From an uncultured Verrucomicrobia subdivision 3 bacterium (GTDB lineage Bacteria; Verrucomicrobiota; Verrucomicrobiia; Limisphaerales; UBA11358), in NCBI GenBank assembly GCA_903878805.1, contig CAIRJF010000029.1, positions 31,088 to 95,087 of the forward strand: a stretch of 64,000 bases of DNA, in the 5' to 3' direction. Below are positions 44,681 through 52,639 of the stretch, in pieces. The translations under genes were made by a program, and so were the position numbers. The notes under the pieces are model-generated. The model saw nothing but the letters and a program-made list of their open reading frames with translations. It was not told the origin of the DNA and did no database searches. Every line of letters starts with the position of its first letter. The stretch's first letter is position 1.

Positions 44681-45583
44681 TTATTTCAATTTGTTGCCGA
44701 CGAGCGCCGCGATAAGCAGCGGCAGATAAATGATCGAGGCGAAAAATAAATGTTTGGCGCGCGCCGCTGTCAGTTGTTGCGCAAACCGGACGGCGCACCA
44801 AAAATAGCCCGCGCCCAAAATCAGCGCGGCGACAAGATAAATTTTTCCGCTCAAACCGAACGCGAATGGACACAGGCTCGCGAGCAAAAGTGCGATGGTG
44901 TTGCTCACGGATTGCTGCGCGGTGCGGCTGCCAGTCGCGTCAATGTTTGGCAACATTACGAAACCGGCCTTGGCGTATTCGTCCCGATAGAGCCACGCGA
45001 TGGCCATGAAATGCGGGATTTGCCAGAACGCGAGAAGCGCAAATAGCGCCCAGCCTTCGCCGCTCAATTCATTGCGCGCAGCGGTCCAGCCCATCAACGG
45101 CGGCAGCGCGCCGGGAATCGCGCCGACCAAAGTGTTCATCCACGTCACGCGCTTGAGCGGCGTGTAGATGAAAAGATAACTGATGCTCGTGACCGCGCCG
45201 ACCACGCTCGTCAGCGGATTCACCAGCACCGCGAGATACGTCAGGCCGATGACGGAACACGCGCCGCCGAAAATCGCGACGGTCGTCGGCTGCATCCGGC
45301 CGCTCGGCAGCGGACGGCTCGCAGTGCGGCGCATCTTGGCGTCGTATTCGCGTTCCAGAAATTGGTTCAATGCCGCTGCGCCGGACGCCACGAGCGCCGT
45401 GCCGAACAGCGCGTGAAACATCAGCAGATAATTTACGTTGCCGACTTCACCCAAATAAAAACCGACGAACGTGGTGAGCAGCACGAGCGCGGTGAGCCGC
45501 GCCTTGACGAGGTCGGCGATGACCGCTGGCCAGCTTTTTTCCAAAGCCGCCGTTGAACTCAATGCTTCCGCCGATGATTTCAT
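44681..45583 (-). CDS. ctaB: heme O synthase (protoheme IX farnesyltransferase)
   Basis: Adds the farnesyl tail to heme B, giving heme O for the oxidase. It is a 300-residue UbiA-family prenyltransferase of about nine helices, with NQFLEREYDAKMRRTASRPLPSG, the aspartate-rich NxxxDxxxD region and a typical YTPLKR loop. It opens the cox cluster; a candidate promoter lies in the gap upstream. Confidence 0.94.
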   Translation of the reverse strand: MKSSAEALSSTAALEKSWPAVIADLVKARLTALVLLTTFVGFYLGEVGNVNYLLMFHALFGTALVASGAAALNQFLEREYDAKMRRTASRPLPSGRMQPTTVAIFGGACSVIGLTYLAVLVNPLTSVVGAVTSISYLFIYTPLKRVTWMNTLVGAIPGALPPLMGWTAARNELSGEGWALFALLAFWQIPHFMAIAWLYRDEYAKAGFVMLPNIDATGSRTAQQSVSNTIALLLASLCPFAFGLSGKIYLVAALILGAGYFWCAVRFAQQLTAARAKHLFFASIIYLPLLIAALVGNKLK

Positions 45584-45627
45584 TATTCTGGTAAAGTGAC
45601 TTGGTAAAACCTCGCCTAATTCATCCT

Positions 45628-45657
45628 ATTTTGTCATGCACCGGCAAAATCTGTCAA
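45628..45657 (-). promoter_or_regulatory. candidate promoter of the ctaB-cox operon
   Basis: On the minus strand, TTGACA (45652-45657) and CAAAAT (45628-45633) are 18 bases apart, about 45 bases before the ctaB start codon. The -35 box is consensus and the -10 matches four of six positions. Confidence 0.4.
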
Positions 45658-45712
45658 TGTTGTTTGAGATGAAATTAGGTTGAGACATTTATAAAATTAA
45701 ATCGGCAAACCT

Positions 45713-46702
45713 TCATGCCGCCAGCCGCGTGCGCCGCGCGGCCATCAGGCACCACAATGCGCCAGTCAATAGCGCGGCCGCGCCGACCATGACGTGCAAT
45801 GTCGTCACGTCCGCCGCTTTGTTCGACCAGATGGTCGCCGCGCCCAAAACGATTTGCAGCGACAATAAAATCAGCCAGAAAAAAGCAAACTTCGTCAACG
45901 CGTCGCCGCCTCCAAGTTTTTTCCGCGCCAGAAATGCGGCCGCCGCGACGCCGAGGAAAATGGTATAGGCGACGAGGCGATGAACCATTTGCAAATTTAC
46001 CTGAAACGCGGTGATGGGATTTTCGCCGTTCATTTCCGTGCGCTGGGCGTTGTAGCTCGCGATGGTCGTCGGTGTGGTGTCCGGCCAGATTTTTCCGTGC
46101 GCGAGCGGAAAATCCGAAATGGCCAGCCCCGCGTGCTGATGACGCATCGTTGCCGCGATGAGCAGTTGAATAAAAATTAAAAGCGTGACGTAAAAAATAT
46201 GTTTACGCAGTCCACGCGGGACGGAAACTAGTTTGGCCGTTTCCAAATTTTGCCACCAGCGGCTCAAGCACAGCGCGATGGCGCAGGTCAGCACGAGAAA
46301 GGTTTGCGCCACCGCGCCGTGCGGGACGCCGAGCCAGTTGAGTTGCCAGCGCACGCGCAGGCCGCCGAGGATGCCCTGCAAAATCACCAATAAAAATGCG
46401 GCGATGCCGAGCCAGTGCAGCCATTTGCGCGAATCTTTCAGCCAGATGAAAATCGCCAGAAGCGTGGTCAGAAAACCGACGACCGAGGCGAGCAGGCGGT
46501 GTGAATGTTCGTAGAAAATGCCGCCAACCCATTTGTCCACGGGAAACAAAAACATATTGTAGCCGTAAGTCGTCGGCCAGTCTGGCACGGACATTCCGGC
46601 CTCGTGGCTCGTGACCAGTCCGCCCAAACCGATGAGCAGAAACGTCGTCACCGCGTTCAACACGGCGAACCAAAAGAGCGCTGGATGGTATTTGCTGTTC
46701 AA
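45713..46702 (-). CDS. ctaA: heme A synthase (COX15/CtaA family)
   Basis: Converts heme O to heme A for aa3-type oxidase. A 329-residue, eight-helix protein. Histidine motifs of the family are present: FYEHSHRLLASVVGFL, LGGLRV, MRHQHAGLAISDFPLAHG, and the QMVHRLVAY heme ligand region. With ctaB it supplies the heme cofactor of the cox cluster, although a 129-base gap suggests it may be separately expressed. Confidence 0.93.
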   Translation of the reverse strand: MNSKYHPALFWFAVLNAVTTFLLIGLGGLVTSHEAGMSVPDWPTTYGYNMFLFPVDKWVGGIFYEHSHRLLASVVGFLTTLLAIFIWLKDSRKWLHWLGIAAFLLVILQGILGGLRVRWQLNWLGVPHGAVAQTFLVLTCAIALCLSRWWQNLETAKLVSVPRGLRKHIFYVTLLIFIQLLIAATMRHQHAGLAISDFPLAHGKIWPDTTPTTIASYNAQRTEMNGENPITAFQVNLQMVHRLVAYTIFLGVAAAAFLARKKLGGGDALTKFAFFWLILLSLQIVLGAATIWSNKAADVTTLHVMVGAAALLTGALWCLMAARRTRLAA

Positions 46703-46763
46703 GTTTCAAAACGAACGACCGCTGCGGATTTTTTCGCGCAGCGGCCGTCCGGAGGCGAAAGAC

Positions 46764-47462
46764 TTATTTTACTTCAAACGTAAAGTTTTGCGCCGCGCCG
46801 TCGGCTTTCACTTCGATGTCGGCGGTCTGCGCGCCGAGTTTGCGGTGCGCGGCTTCGAGCGTGTATTTGCCGGGCGGAACATTTTTGATGGTGAACTTGC
46901 CATCCTTGCCGCTGACGGCAAAATATGGGCTGTCCACGACCGTCACCCACGCAAACATCCACGGGTGCACGTCGCAGCGGAATTTCAGGAACGGTTCCGG
47001 CTTGTCAAAGGCAAAGGTCAAGTCCGCGCCGCCGGGCATCTGCACTTGATTGGCCTCAGGGTTGGCCGTGGGCGTGGCATGGACGTTGTGAACGCACGGA
47101 TCAGAATTTTTCACGATGATTTTCTGGCCGGTTTGCACGGCGATAATCTGCGGCACATACAAACAGCCTTTTTGGTCAAGCACTGCGGGCGGCGCGCTCG
47201 CGCCGGTGGACTGGCCGGAAATTCCCTTGAGCGTCACCACCACATCGGCGAGTTCGCCATTCGCACCCGTGACGTAAAACATTGTCTTCGGCAGGTCGCC
47301 GGGATACAGCGAGGCGCAAGTCGGATCATCTTTGATGGGCGTGATTTCCTTGGCGGCGGGCGGCGTGCCGGTCAAAGTAATCGTGCCGGTGATGTCAGCC
47401 GCGCCAGCGATTTGCAGGGATAAAGCTGCGGAGAGACAAAGAAGCAAAACAAATTTTTTCAT
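46764..47462 (-). CDS. exported cupredoxin-like / carboxypeptidase-regulatory-like protein
   Basis: A 232-residue exported protein with a signal peptide (LSAALSLQIAGA). Two halves are seen: a cupredoxin-like region with IIVKNSDPCVHNVHA and RCDVHPWMFAWV (Cys, His and Met in the blue-copper ligand spacing), and a C-terminal KFTIKNVPPGKYTLEAAHRK segment typical of carboxypeptidase-regulatory-like beta-sandwiches. It is beside the heme A synthase and ribH genes and near SCO, so a copper or electron-transfer function for the oxidase is inferred. Family identity is moderately sure. Confidence 0.7.
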   Translation of the reverse strand: MKKFVLLLCLSAALSLQIAGAADITGTITLTGTPPAAKEITPIKDDPTCASLYPGDLPKTMFYVTGANGELADVVVTLKGISGQSTGASAPPAVLDQKGCLYVPQIIAVQTGQKIIVKNSDPCVHNVHATPTANPEANQVQMPGGADLTFAFDKPEPFLKFRCDVHPWMFAWVTVVDSPYFAVSGKDGKFTIKNVPPGKYTLEAAHRKLGAQTADIEVKADGAAQNFTFEVK

Positions 47463-47529
47463 AATCTTTAATTAGCGAAATGAAACTAGCATTTCCGCCC
47501 AAACACCGCAAGCGACTTTGTGAAAAAAT

Positions 47530-47988
47530 TCACAAGGCCGCCATCACCCGCGCCATCACTAGGGCCGTCTGGGCGGCTTCCGTCCCGCGATTATGCGTCT
47601 TGCTCAAGCACCGTTCCTTCGCCTGCTGCTCGTTTTCGAGGAGTAAAACCTCGTGTATGATCGGCACTTCGTGGGTGATTTGAATTTGCGCCAGCGCATT
47701 GCTTACCGCCTCGCCAATATGCTGCGCGTGCGTCGTCGCCCCGCGCAAAATCACACCGAGACAGATGATGGCGGATAAGTTTTGCGAGCGCGCGATGCGC
47801 GCCGCCACGACCGGAATCTCATACGCGCCCGGCACACGGATGATTTCGATTTTTCCGCCCGCGCGCACAATCTCTGTTTTCGCCGCGCGCAACATCGCGT
47901 CCACAAACCGCGCATTGTATTTCGAAGCGACGATGGCGAAGCGCCCGCCGCGCGCGGAAATTTTCTGGGACTGGATTTTTTGCAGCAT
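47530..47988 (-). CDS. ribH: 6,7-dimethyl-8-ribityllumazine synthase
   Basis: Condenses the ribulose-phosphate-derived butanone with aminoribityl uracil to give lumazine, the riboflavin precursor. 152 residues, with FAIVASKYNARFVDAML, VPGAYEIPVVAARIA, CLGVILRGATTHAQHI and the lumazine-binding PIIHEVLL. It forms 60-mer or pentamer assemblies in the family. Separated from ribBA by the cox cluster. Confidence 0.94.
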   Translation of the reverse strand: MLQKIQSQKISARGGRFAIVASKYNARFVDAMLRAAKTEIVRAGGKIEIIRVPGAYEIPVVAARIARSQNLSAIICLGVILRGATTHAQHIGEAVSNALAQIQITHEVPIIHEVLLLENEQQAKERCLSKTHNRGTEAAQTALVMARVMAAL

Positions 47989-48115
47989 AAATTTTTTCCG
48001 TTCGTTTGCCTCCGCAATTATCCGTTAGAACCGCGTCCGGGTAAATCAAAAGTCGCGCCCGCCGCTTTTTCGCCGACTTGCGGCAAATTTTTTTTCGGTG
48101 CATAATAAATGCTTT

Positions 48116-48778
48116 ATGACCGAACCACGCCAGTCTCCACCACGCACCGCCTGGGTCGGCTTTGGTTTTGTCACCGGCCTGATCGGGCTGGCGCTGCTGA
48201 TTTCATTCATCCAAATCAACCGCAGCCGCCAGTTGCCGCAACTCCCCGTCATCGGCTCGGTCGCGGATTTCACTTTGACCAATCAGGACGCGCAGATTGT
48301 GACGCTCGCGAATTTAACGAATCATGTTTGGGTTGCCGACATCATCTTCACCCGCTGCGCCGGCCCATGCCCGCGTCTGACCGGGCAGATGCATTCGCTG
48401 CAAAATCTTTTGCCGCCCGACAGCGACGCTAAATTTGTCACGCTCACCACCGACCCGGAAAATGATGCGCCCGCCGTCCTGAAAAAATACGGCCAGCGTT
48501 TCAACGCTGATTTCAGCCGCTGGACTTTTCTTACGGGAACAAAAAATGAAATCGCCGCGCTCGCCAGCGGTAGCCTGAAATTGAGCGCCGTCCCCGTGAA
48601 ACTCGAAGACCAAAAAAGCGTCGCTGATCTTTTCATCCACGCCACAATTTTTGTCATCGTGGACAAGCACGCGCGCCTGCGCGGATTTTTTGAGACCGGC
48701 GGTGATGGCGTAGATTGGACGCACACCACTCAGCCGCGCATCCTCGCCAGCATTCGCCTGCTCGAAAACGAACCATGA
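48116..48778 (+). CDS. SCO1/SenC family copper chaperone
   Basis: A 220-residue membrane-anchored thioredoxin-fold protein that delivers copper to the CuA site of oxidase subunit II. One N-terminal helix is followed by the copper ligands C81-x3-C85 (CAGPC) and H175 (FIHATIF). The ATG at 48116 is used. It overlaps the DUF420 gene by four bases, and its presence near coxB fits CuA assembly. Confidence 0.9.
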   Translation: MTEPRQSPPRTAWVGFGFVTGLIGLALLISFIQINRSRQLPQLPVIGSVADFTLTNQDAQIVTLANLTNHVWVADIIFTRCAGPCPRLTGQMHSLQNLLPPDSDAKFVTLTTDPENDAPAVLKKYGQRFNADFSRWTFLTGTKNEIAALASGSLKLSAVPVKLEDQKSVADLFIHATIFVIVDKHARLRGFFETGGDGVDWTHTTQPRILASIRLLENEP

Positions 48779-49218
48779 CCATCCACGACCTGCCCGCCGT
48801 CAACGCCACGCTCAACGCCTTGAGTGCCATATTTCTTTCACTCGGATTTTTCTTCATCAAGCGCGGCCAAAAAATCGCCCACCGTAACTGCATGATTTCC
48901 GCGTTCATCACCTCGGTGATTTTTCTCGCGTGCTATCTGACGTATCACATTTCCCTCGCCGTCGTGCAGCATCAAGGCCCGACGCGCTTTCTCAACCCCG
49001 CATGGTTCCGCCCGATTTACATGACGATTCTGATTACGCACACAATTCTCGCCGCCGCCATCGTGCCGCTGATTTTGATGACGTTGAATCGTGCGCGGAA
49101 ACAAAACTTTGCGGCCCATAAAAAAATTGCGCGTTGGACGTGGCCGCTGTGGATGTATGTTTCCGTAACCGGCGTCGTGATTTACGTTTTGCTCTACCAG
49201 ATTTTCCCGCAGAAATAA
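48775..49218 (+). CDS. ctaM: DUF420 family oxidase-assembly membrane protein
   Basis: A 147-residue protein with four predicted helices, of the DUF420 (CtaM/YozB) family that is needed for aa3-type oxidase function in some bacteria. Conserved parts include NALSAIFLSLGFFFIKRGQK, HRNCMISAF and a closing WMYVSVTGVVIYVLLYQ. It is translationally coupled to the SCO gene (ATGA), both near the cox cluster. Confidence 0.85.
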   Translation: MTIHDLPAVNATLNALSAIFLSLGFFFIKRGQKIAHRNCMISAFITSVIFLACYLTYHISLAVVQHQGPTRFLNPAWFRPIYMTILITHTILAAAIVPLILMTLNRARKQNFAAHKKIARWTWPLWMYVSVTGVVIYVLLYQIFPQK

Positions 49219-49224
49219 GCGCAC

Positions 49225-50205
49225 ATGAACACCGGCGTTTCAGTCGCGATTGACCCCAGCCAGTTTCCGGAAAATGTCCGGCGCGATCTCCTCGCCTCGC
49301 TGCGCAAGCGCCGCGTGAACCACAAATTCCACTACGACAGCCTCAAGCAAACTCAAAAATGGCTCGCACTGCACGAAGCGCACTCGCCCGCGCGCTACGA
49401 CAAAAATTGTCTGACGACTTACGATCAAGCCTTCATCGCCACCGCAGAAAAAATTAAAAGTAAATCCGTCCACGTCATCGGCCTCGGCTGCGGCGGCGGG
49501 CAAAAAGATGTGCAGTTGCTGAAACAATTGCAGTCGCGCGGCAAAAAAATTTCCTACGCGCCCGGCGATGTCAGTGTGGCGATGGTGCTCGTTGCGCAGC
49601 AAGCCGCCCTTAAAGTTTTAGCGGAGAAAAATTGTTTTCCCTTCGTTTGCGACTTGGCGACGACGAAAAATTTACTCGCACTTTTTTCTGAAAGCGGCTC
49701 GCCGCGTGCCGCTCGGCTTATCACATTCTTCGGCATGATTCCCAATTTTGAGCTGCGCCGCATCTTGCCAAAGCTTACAGAGTCATTGCGTCCCAATGAT
49801 TTTCTCTTGTTCAGCGCCAACCTCGCGCCGGGCGACGATTACGCCTCTGGCATGAAGAAAATCCTGCCGCAATACGACAACCCGCTCACACGCGACTGGC
49901 TTTTGACCTTTCTTTTTGATTTAGGAATTGAACCGCGCGACGGCGAATTGCGTTTCGCTATCGAAAACGGAGGTCTGAGTTTGCAACGCGTGATGGCAAG
50001 ATTTTATTTCAGCTGCGCAAGACAGATCAATGTCGGCGGCGAGAAATTTTCCTTCGCGAGCGGAGAAAGCATTCAGCTTTTTTTCTCGTATCGCTACACG
50101 CCGGAGCGCGTCCGCAAAATTCTGGCGCGTTACGGCTTGGGCGTAAGTGAACAATGGATTGCCGATTCCGGTGAAGAAGGCGTTTTTCTTTGCCGCCGGA
50201 AATAA
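49225..50205 (+). CDS. EgtD-like histidine-type SAM methyltransferase
   Basis: A 326-residue protein of the EgtD/histidine-specific methyltransferase family (Methyltransf_33). The SAM-binding loop is IGLGCGGGQKDV at residues 85-96; APGDVSVAMV, FFGMIPNFE and a late FFSYRYTPERVRKIL region match the fold. Known members trimethylate histidine (ergothioneine) or diphthamide-like residues, but an EgtB partner is not in the window. It sits seven bases after the DUF420 gene and ends next to the convergent DHPS-like gene. Confidence 0.75.
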   Translation: MNTGVSVAIDPSQFPENVRRDLLASLRKRRVNHKFHYDSLKQTQKWLALHEAHSPARYDKNCLTTYDQAFIATAEKIKSKSVHVIGLGCGGGQKDVQLLKQLQSRGKKISYAPGDVSVAMVLVAQQAALKVLAEKNCFPFVCDLATTKNLLALFSESGSPRAARLITFFGMIPNFELRRILPKLTESLRPNDFLLFSANLAPGDDYASGMKKILPQYDNPLTRDWLLTFLFDLGIEPRDGELRFAIENGGLSLQRVMARFYFSCARQINVGGEKFSFASGESIQLFFSYRYTPERVRKILARYGLGVSEQWIADSGEEGVFLCRRK

Positions 50206-51093
50206 TCAAAAAACTTTCAGCGTATCCAAGACGGCCTTGATACGCGGGACTTCGTGCGTGCGGAACAAATCTGTTTTGCCCAGCGCGGCGAGCACCGCAA
50301 AGAACGGTTCCGCGCAACGCACTTCATCACCAAAAAACTCGAACGCGTGCGGCAACGCGTGGCAGACGGGAAAACCGAGTTCGCGCAGCCGGAACGTGTT
50401 TAGGAAAATGTTTATCTGATGACGCACACGCACAGCACTGTCCTGTAAATTTTTGTAGTAAAAACCGAGGCCGGGATCGATGAAGATTTTTTCCACACCG
50501 CAAATTTGTGCGAGTTCAATCTGGCGCGCAAAAAATTCGCGCAACATCGGAATCGGGTCGGCGGACAAATCAAAGTTGCCAACTTCGCGCACATTTTTAC
50601 CGGCGACGTAACAAATGATGACGGCAGCATCGTGCGCGGCGACCATTTTGAAAATCTCTTTTGAAGCCGTCGTGCCGGTGAGGTTCAAAACATTTGCGCC
50701 CGCTTCCAGCGAAGCGCGCGTGACAGCGGGCGAATAGGTTTCCACCGAGACGAGAATTTTTTCCGCGTGGAGATCTTTAATTACGGGAACAAGTTGACAT
50801 TTTTGCGCCGCGTTGCCGACGCGCGCGGCGTGTGCGAGCGTGGATTCCGCGCCGACATCAATGATCTGCGCGCCTTGTGCGGCGAGAATTCTTCCGCGTG
50901 CAACCGCAGATTCCGCCGATAAACAAACGCTTTCGCGATACCACGAGTCCGCAGAAAGATTGACGACGCCCATGATGGCGGGCGACGAGTTGAAGTTAAA
51001 CTTTTTGCCGCCGATGGAAAATTCCGCCACGTGCGCGGATGCGGCGGCGCGGTTTTGTTCGAGCAGTCCGGCAAGTTGTTCGAGCGACAGCAT
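50206..51093 (-). CDS. divergent dihydropteroate synthase-like protein
   Basis: A 295-residue protein with the pterin-binding barrel of the DHPS family, but divergent: MGVVNLSADSWYRES stands for MGVLNVTPDSFSDGG; IDVGAESTLAHA for the usual VDVGGESTRPGA; VSVETYSPAV for SVDTxKxxVA; and FIDPGLGFYY for DPGIGFxK. The usual SRKxF motif is missing and replaced by FPVCHALPHAF. A genuine folate synthase is less likely than a pterin-binding relative or new enzyme. The stop is directly adjacent to the stop of the methyltransferase gene. Confidence 0.7.
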   Translation of the reverse strand: MLSLEQLAGLLEQNRAAASAHVAEFSIGGKKFNFNSSPAIMGVVNLSADSWYRESVCLSAESAVARGRILAAQGAQIIDVGAESTLAHAARVGNAAQKCQLVPVIKDLHAEKILVSVETYSPAVTRASLEAGANVLNLTGTTASKEIFKMVAAHDAAVIICYVAGKNVREVGNFDLSADPIPMLREFFARQIELAQICGVEKIFIDPGLGFYYKNLQDSAVRVRHQINIFLNTFRLRELGFPVCHALPHAFEFFGDEVRCAEPFFAVLAALGKTDLFRTHEVPRIKAVLDTLKVF

Positions 51094-51184
51094 GGCGAAA
51101 TCGTAAGCGGGAATTGAAATTTCGCAAATAGATTGGCGGTGAAAAATGTTTTGCGCGTCGGACGGTTGGCGTTAGATTCCGTTT

Positions 51185-51616
51185 ATGAATTCGCGTGGAC
51201 AGTTCAGAATTATATTTGCCGTTATTGTTTTACTGGATTTATTTTTCATCGTCGGCTGCGGTAATCCCTCGGCGATGAACGAGTCCACGGCGAGCGTGAA
51301 GCACATCGCGCAGGGCGAGTTTGCGGACGAGGTGACGCGTTGCGCGACGCCGGTGGTGGCGGATTTTTATGCGACGTGGTGCGGACCATGTCGCGAGCTG
51401 TCGCCGCTGCTGGACAAACTGGCGAGCGGTTACACGGACAAAATCAAGTTCGTCAAAATCAACGTGGATGAATCGCCGGGGCTGGCACAGAATTTTCAGG
51501 TGCAGGCGATTCCGACGCTGATTTTTTTCAAGGACGGCAAGGTGGTTGACCGCACAACTGGCCTGCTGGCGGAAGCGGATTTGAAACTCAAATTAGATTT
51601 GCTCGCCGGAAAATAA
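51185..51616 (+). CDS. membrane-anchored lipoprotein thioredoxin
   Basis: A 143-residue protein with a hydrophobic N-terminus and a lipobox (IVGC, lipid-modified C25), followed by a thioredoxin fold with the WCGPC active site (C66, C69) in FYATWCGPCREL and the cis-Pro in AIPTLIFFKDG. It is likely exported to the periplasmic face and may reduce disulfides or help cytochrome maturation; partner unknown. Confidence 0.87.
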   Translation: MNSRGQFRIIFAVIVLLDLFFIVGCGNPSAMNESTASVKHIAQGEFADEVTRCATPVVADFYATWCGPCRELSPLLDKLASGYTDKIKFVKINVDESPGLAQNFQVQAIPTLIFFKDGKVVDRTTGLLAEADLKLKLDLLAGK

Positions 51617-51619
51617 CTT

Positions 51620-52144
51620 TCAGTGGCGCTGTAAAAACGTCTCCGCGAGCGAGCCTTTCTCCGATTGAATCACCGTGCCGGGCGCAATGTTGTGTTGCGT
51701 GAACCAGCCTTCCTTGGTTTCTAAAACGAAGCGGATGTCGTCGCGCGCGGCAACGACGCCGTTGGTATCGTTTTGTTCGAGGTGATGGATTTCACGAATC
51801 GTTCCGTCGGTGGTGATGTAGGCGGCGGAAATGGATTCAGGACAATTCTTCATCCAGAAATTTGCGCGCTGCGTTTCGGGCAGCACAAAGAGCATCGCGT
51901 CGGTTTCCTGAATATTGGTGCGGAACATCATGCCGGTCATTTCCTCGTCTTCGGTCAAAGCGAGTTCGGCATCGAGCATTTCCGCGCCGAGATAAATTTT
52001 CATCGTCGGCAATTTCGGCTGCGCGTGCGTGGGCAGCAACGCTTCGAGCGAAGGTGGATTCAGCGTGGTGGACGCGTCAGGTTTGGTGCAACCAGCGAAT
52101 AACACCACGGCCAACGCGAGAGCGAATAAATTCAAAACTTTCAC
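51620..52144 (-). CDS. DUF192 family lipoprotein
   Basis: A 174-residue protein taken from the GTG at 52144, which places a signal peptide (VLNLFALALAVVLFAGC) and lipobox directly at the N-terminus; an ATG at 52246 is in frame. It carries DUF192: AELALTEDEEMTGMMFRTNI, DAMLFVLPETQRANFWMKNC and the ISAAYITTDG segment. The family is a small exported beta-fold of uncertain function. Confidence 0.8.
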   Translation of the reverse strand: MKVLNLFALALAVVLFAGCTKPDASTTLNPPSLEALLPTHAQPKLPTMKIYLGAEMLDAELALTEDEEMTGMMFRTNIQETDAMLFVLPETQRANFWMKNCPESISAAYITTDGTIREIHHLEQNDTNGVVAARDDIRFVLETKEGWFTQHNIAPGTVIQSEKGSLAETFLQRH

Positions 52145-52317
52145 GCCGTCAATCTGCCGGAGCGCGGCGCGGTTATCAATCCAACTTCGCAGCGGGTGCA
52201 ATTGACCGACAACAAATCGCAAGTGGACGGCAGTTGGCTGCGGCATGGAAGATTAGACTGTTCGCTCTGAAATCAATTTTTCTGCGAAGCTTGCGTCAAC
52301 CAACGGCAGCGCAGAGT

Positions 52318-52345
52318 TTGACTTGAACCTTTGTAGGTTTATTTT
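52318..52345 (+). promoter_or_regulatory. feoAB promoter with palindromic operator
   Basis: TTGACT (52318-52323) and TATTTT (52340-52345) are 16 bases apart. Between them lies the perfect palindrome AACCT-TTGT-AGGTT (52326-52339). Transcription should start near 52352, only a few bases before the feoA GTG, so the mRNA may be nearly leaderless. A metal-responsive repressor could bind between the promoter boxes. Confidence 0.45.
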
Positions 52346-52354
52346 GTTAGCGTT

Positions 52355-52639
52355 GTGACCACCATCAAACAACCTGTGCCGACCGTGCGGCTGGATGAAT
52401 TGCCGCTGCGCGTGTGCGCCGTCGTCCGCAGTGTCGAGACCGACGACGAGGACACGAACCGCTTGAAAACATTGGGCGTTTGCGTGGGGCGGCGCGTGGA
52501 GTTGGTGCGCGTCGGCAATCCGCTGATCCTGAAAATTTTTGGTTCGCGGCTGGGAATTTCGGCCGAACTCGCCGCGCGCGTGCACGTGGAAATCTGCCAG
52601 CCCGACCACTGCGCCATGCGCGACGACGAACACGCATGA
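52355..52639 (+). CDS. feoA: FeoA family ferrous iron transport protein
   Basis: A 94-residue SH3-like protein (GTG start) that works with FeoB in Fe(II) uptake. LDELPLRVCAVVRSVET, RLKTLGVCVGRRVELVRVGNP, and ISAELAARVHVEI show the FeoA core. No Shine-Dalgarno is seen. It overlaps feoB by four bases (ATGA). Confidence 0.9.
   Translation: MTTIKQPVPTVRLDELPLRVCAVVRSVETDDEDTNRLKTLGVCVGRRVELVRVGNPLILKIFGSRLGISAELAARVHVEICQPDHCAMRDDEHA

Noticed and set aside
45584..45712. Coding sequence in the ctaB-ctaA gap
   Set aside because: AT-rich, no open frame of useful length; it fits a promoter region.
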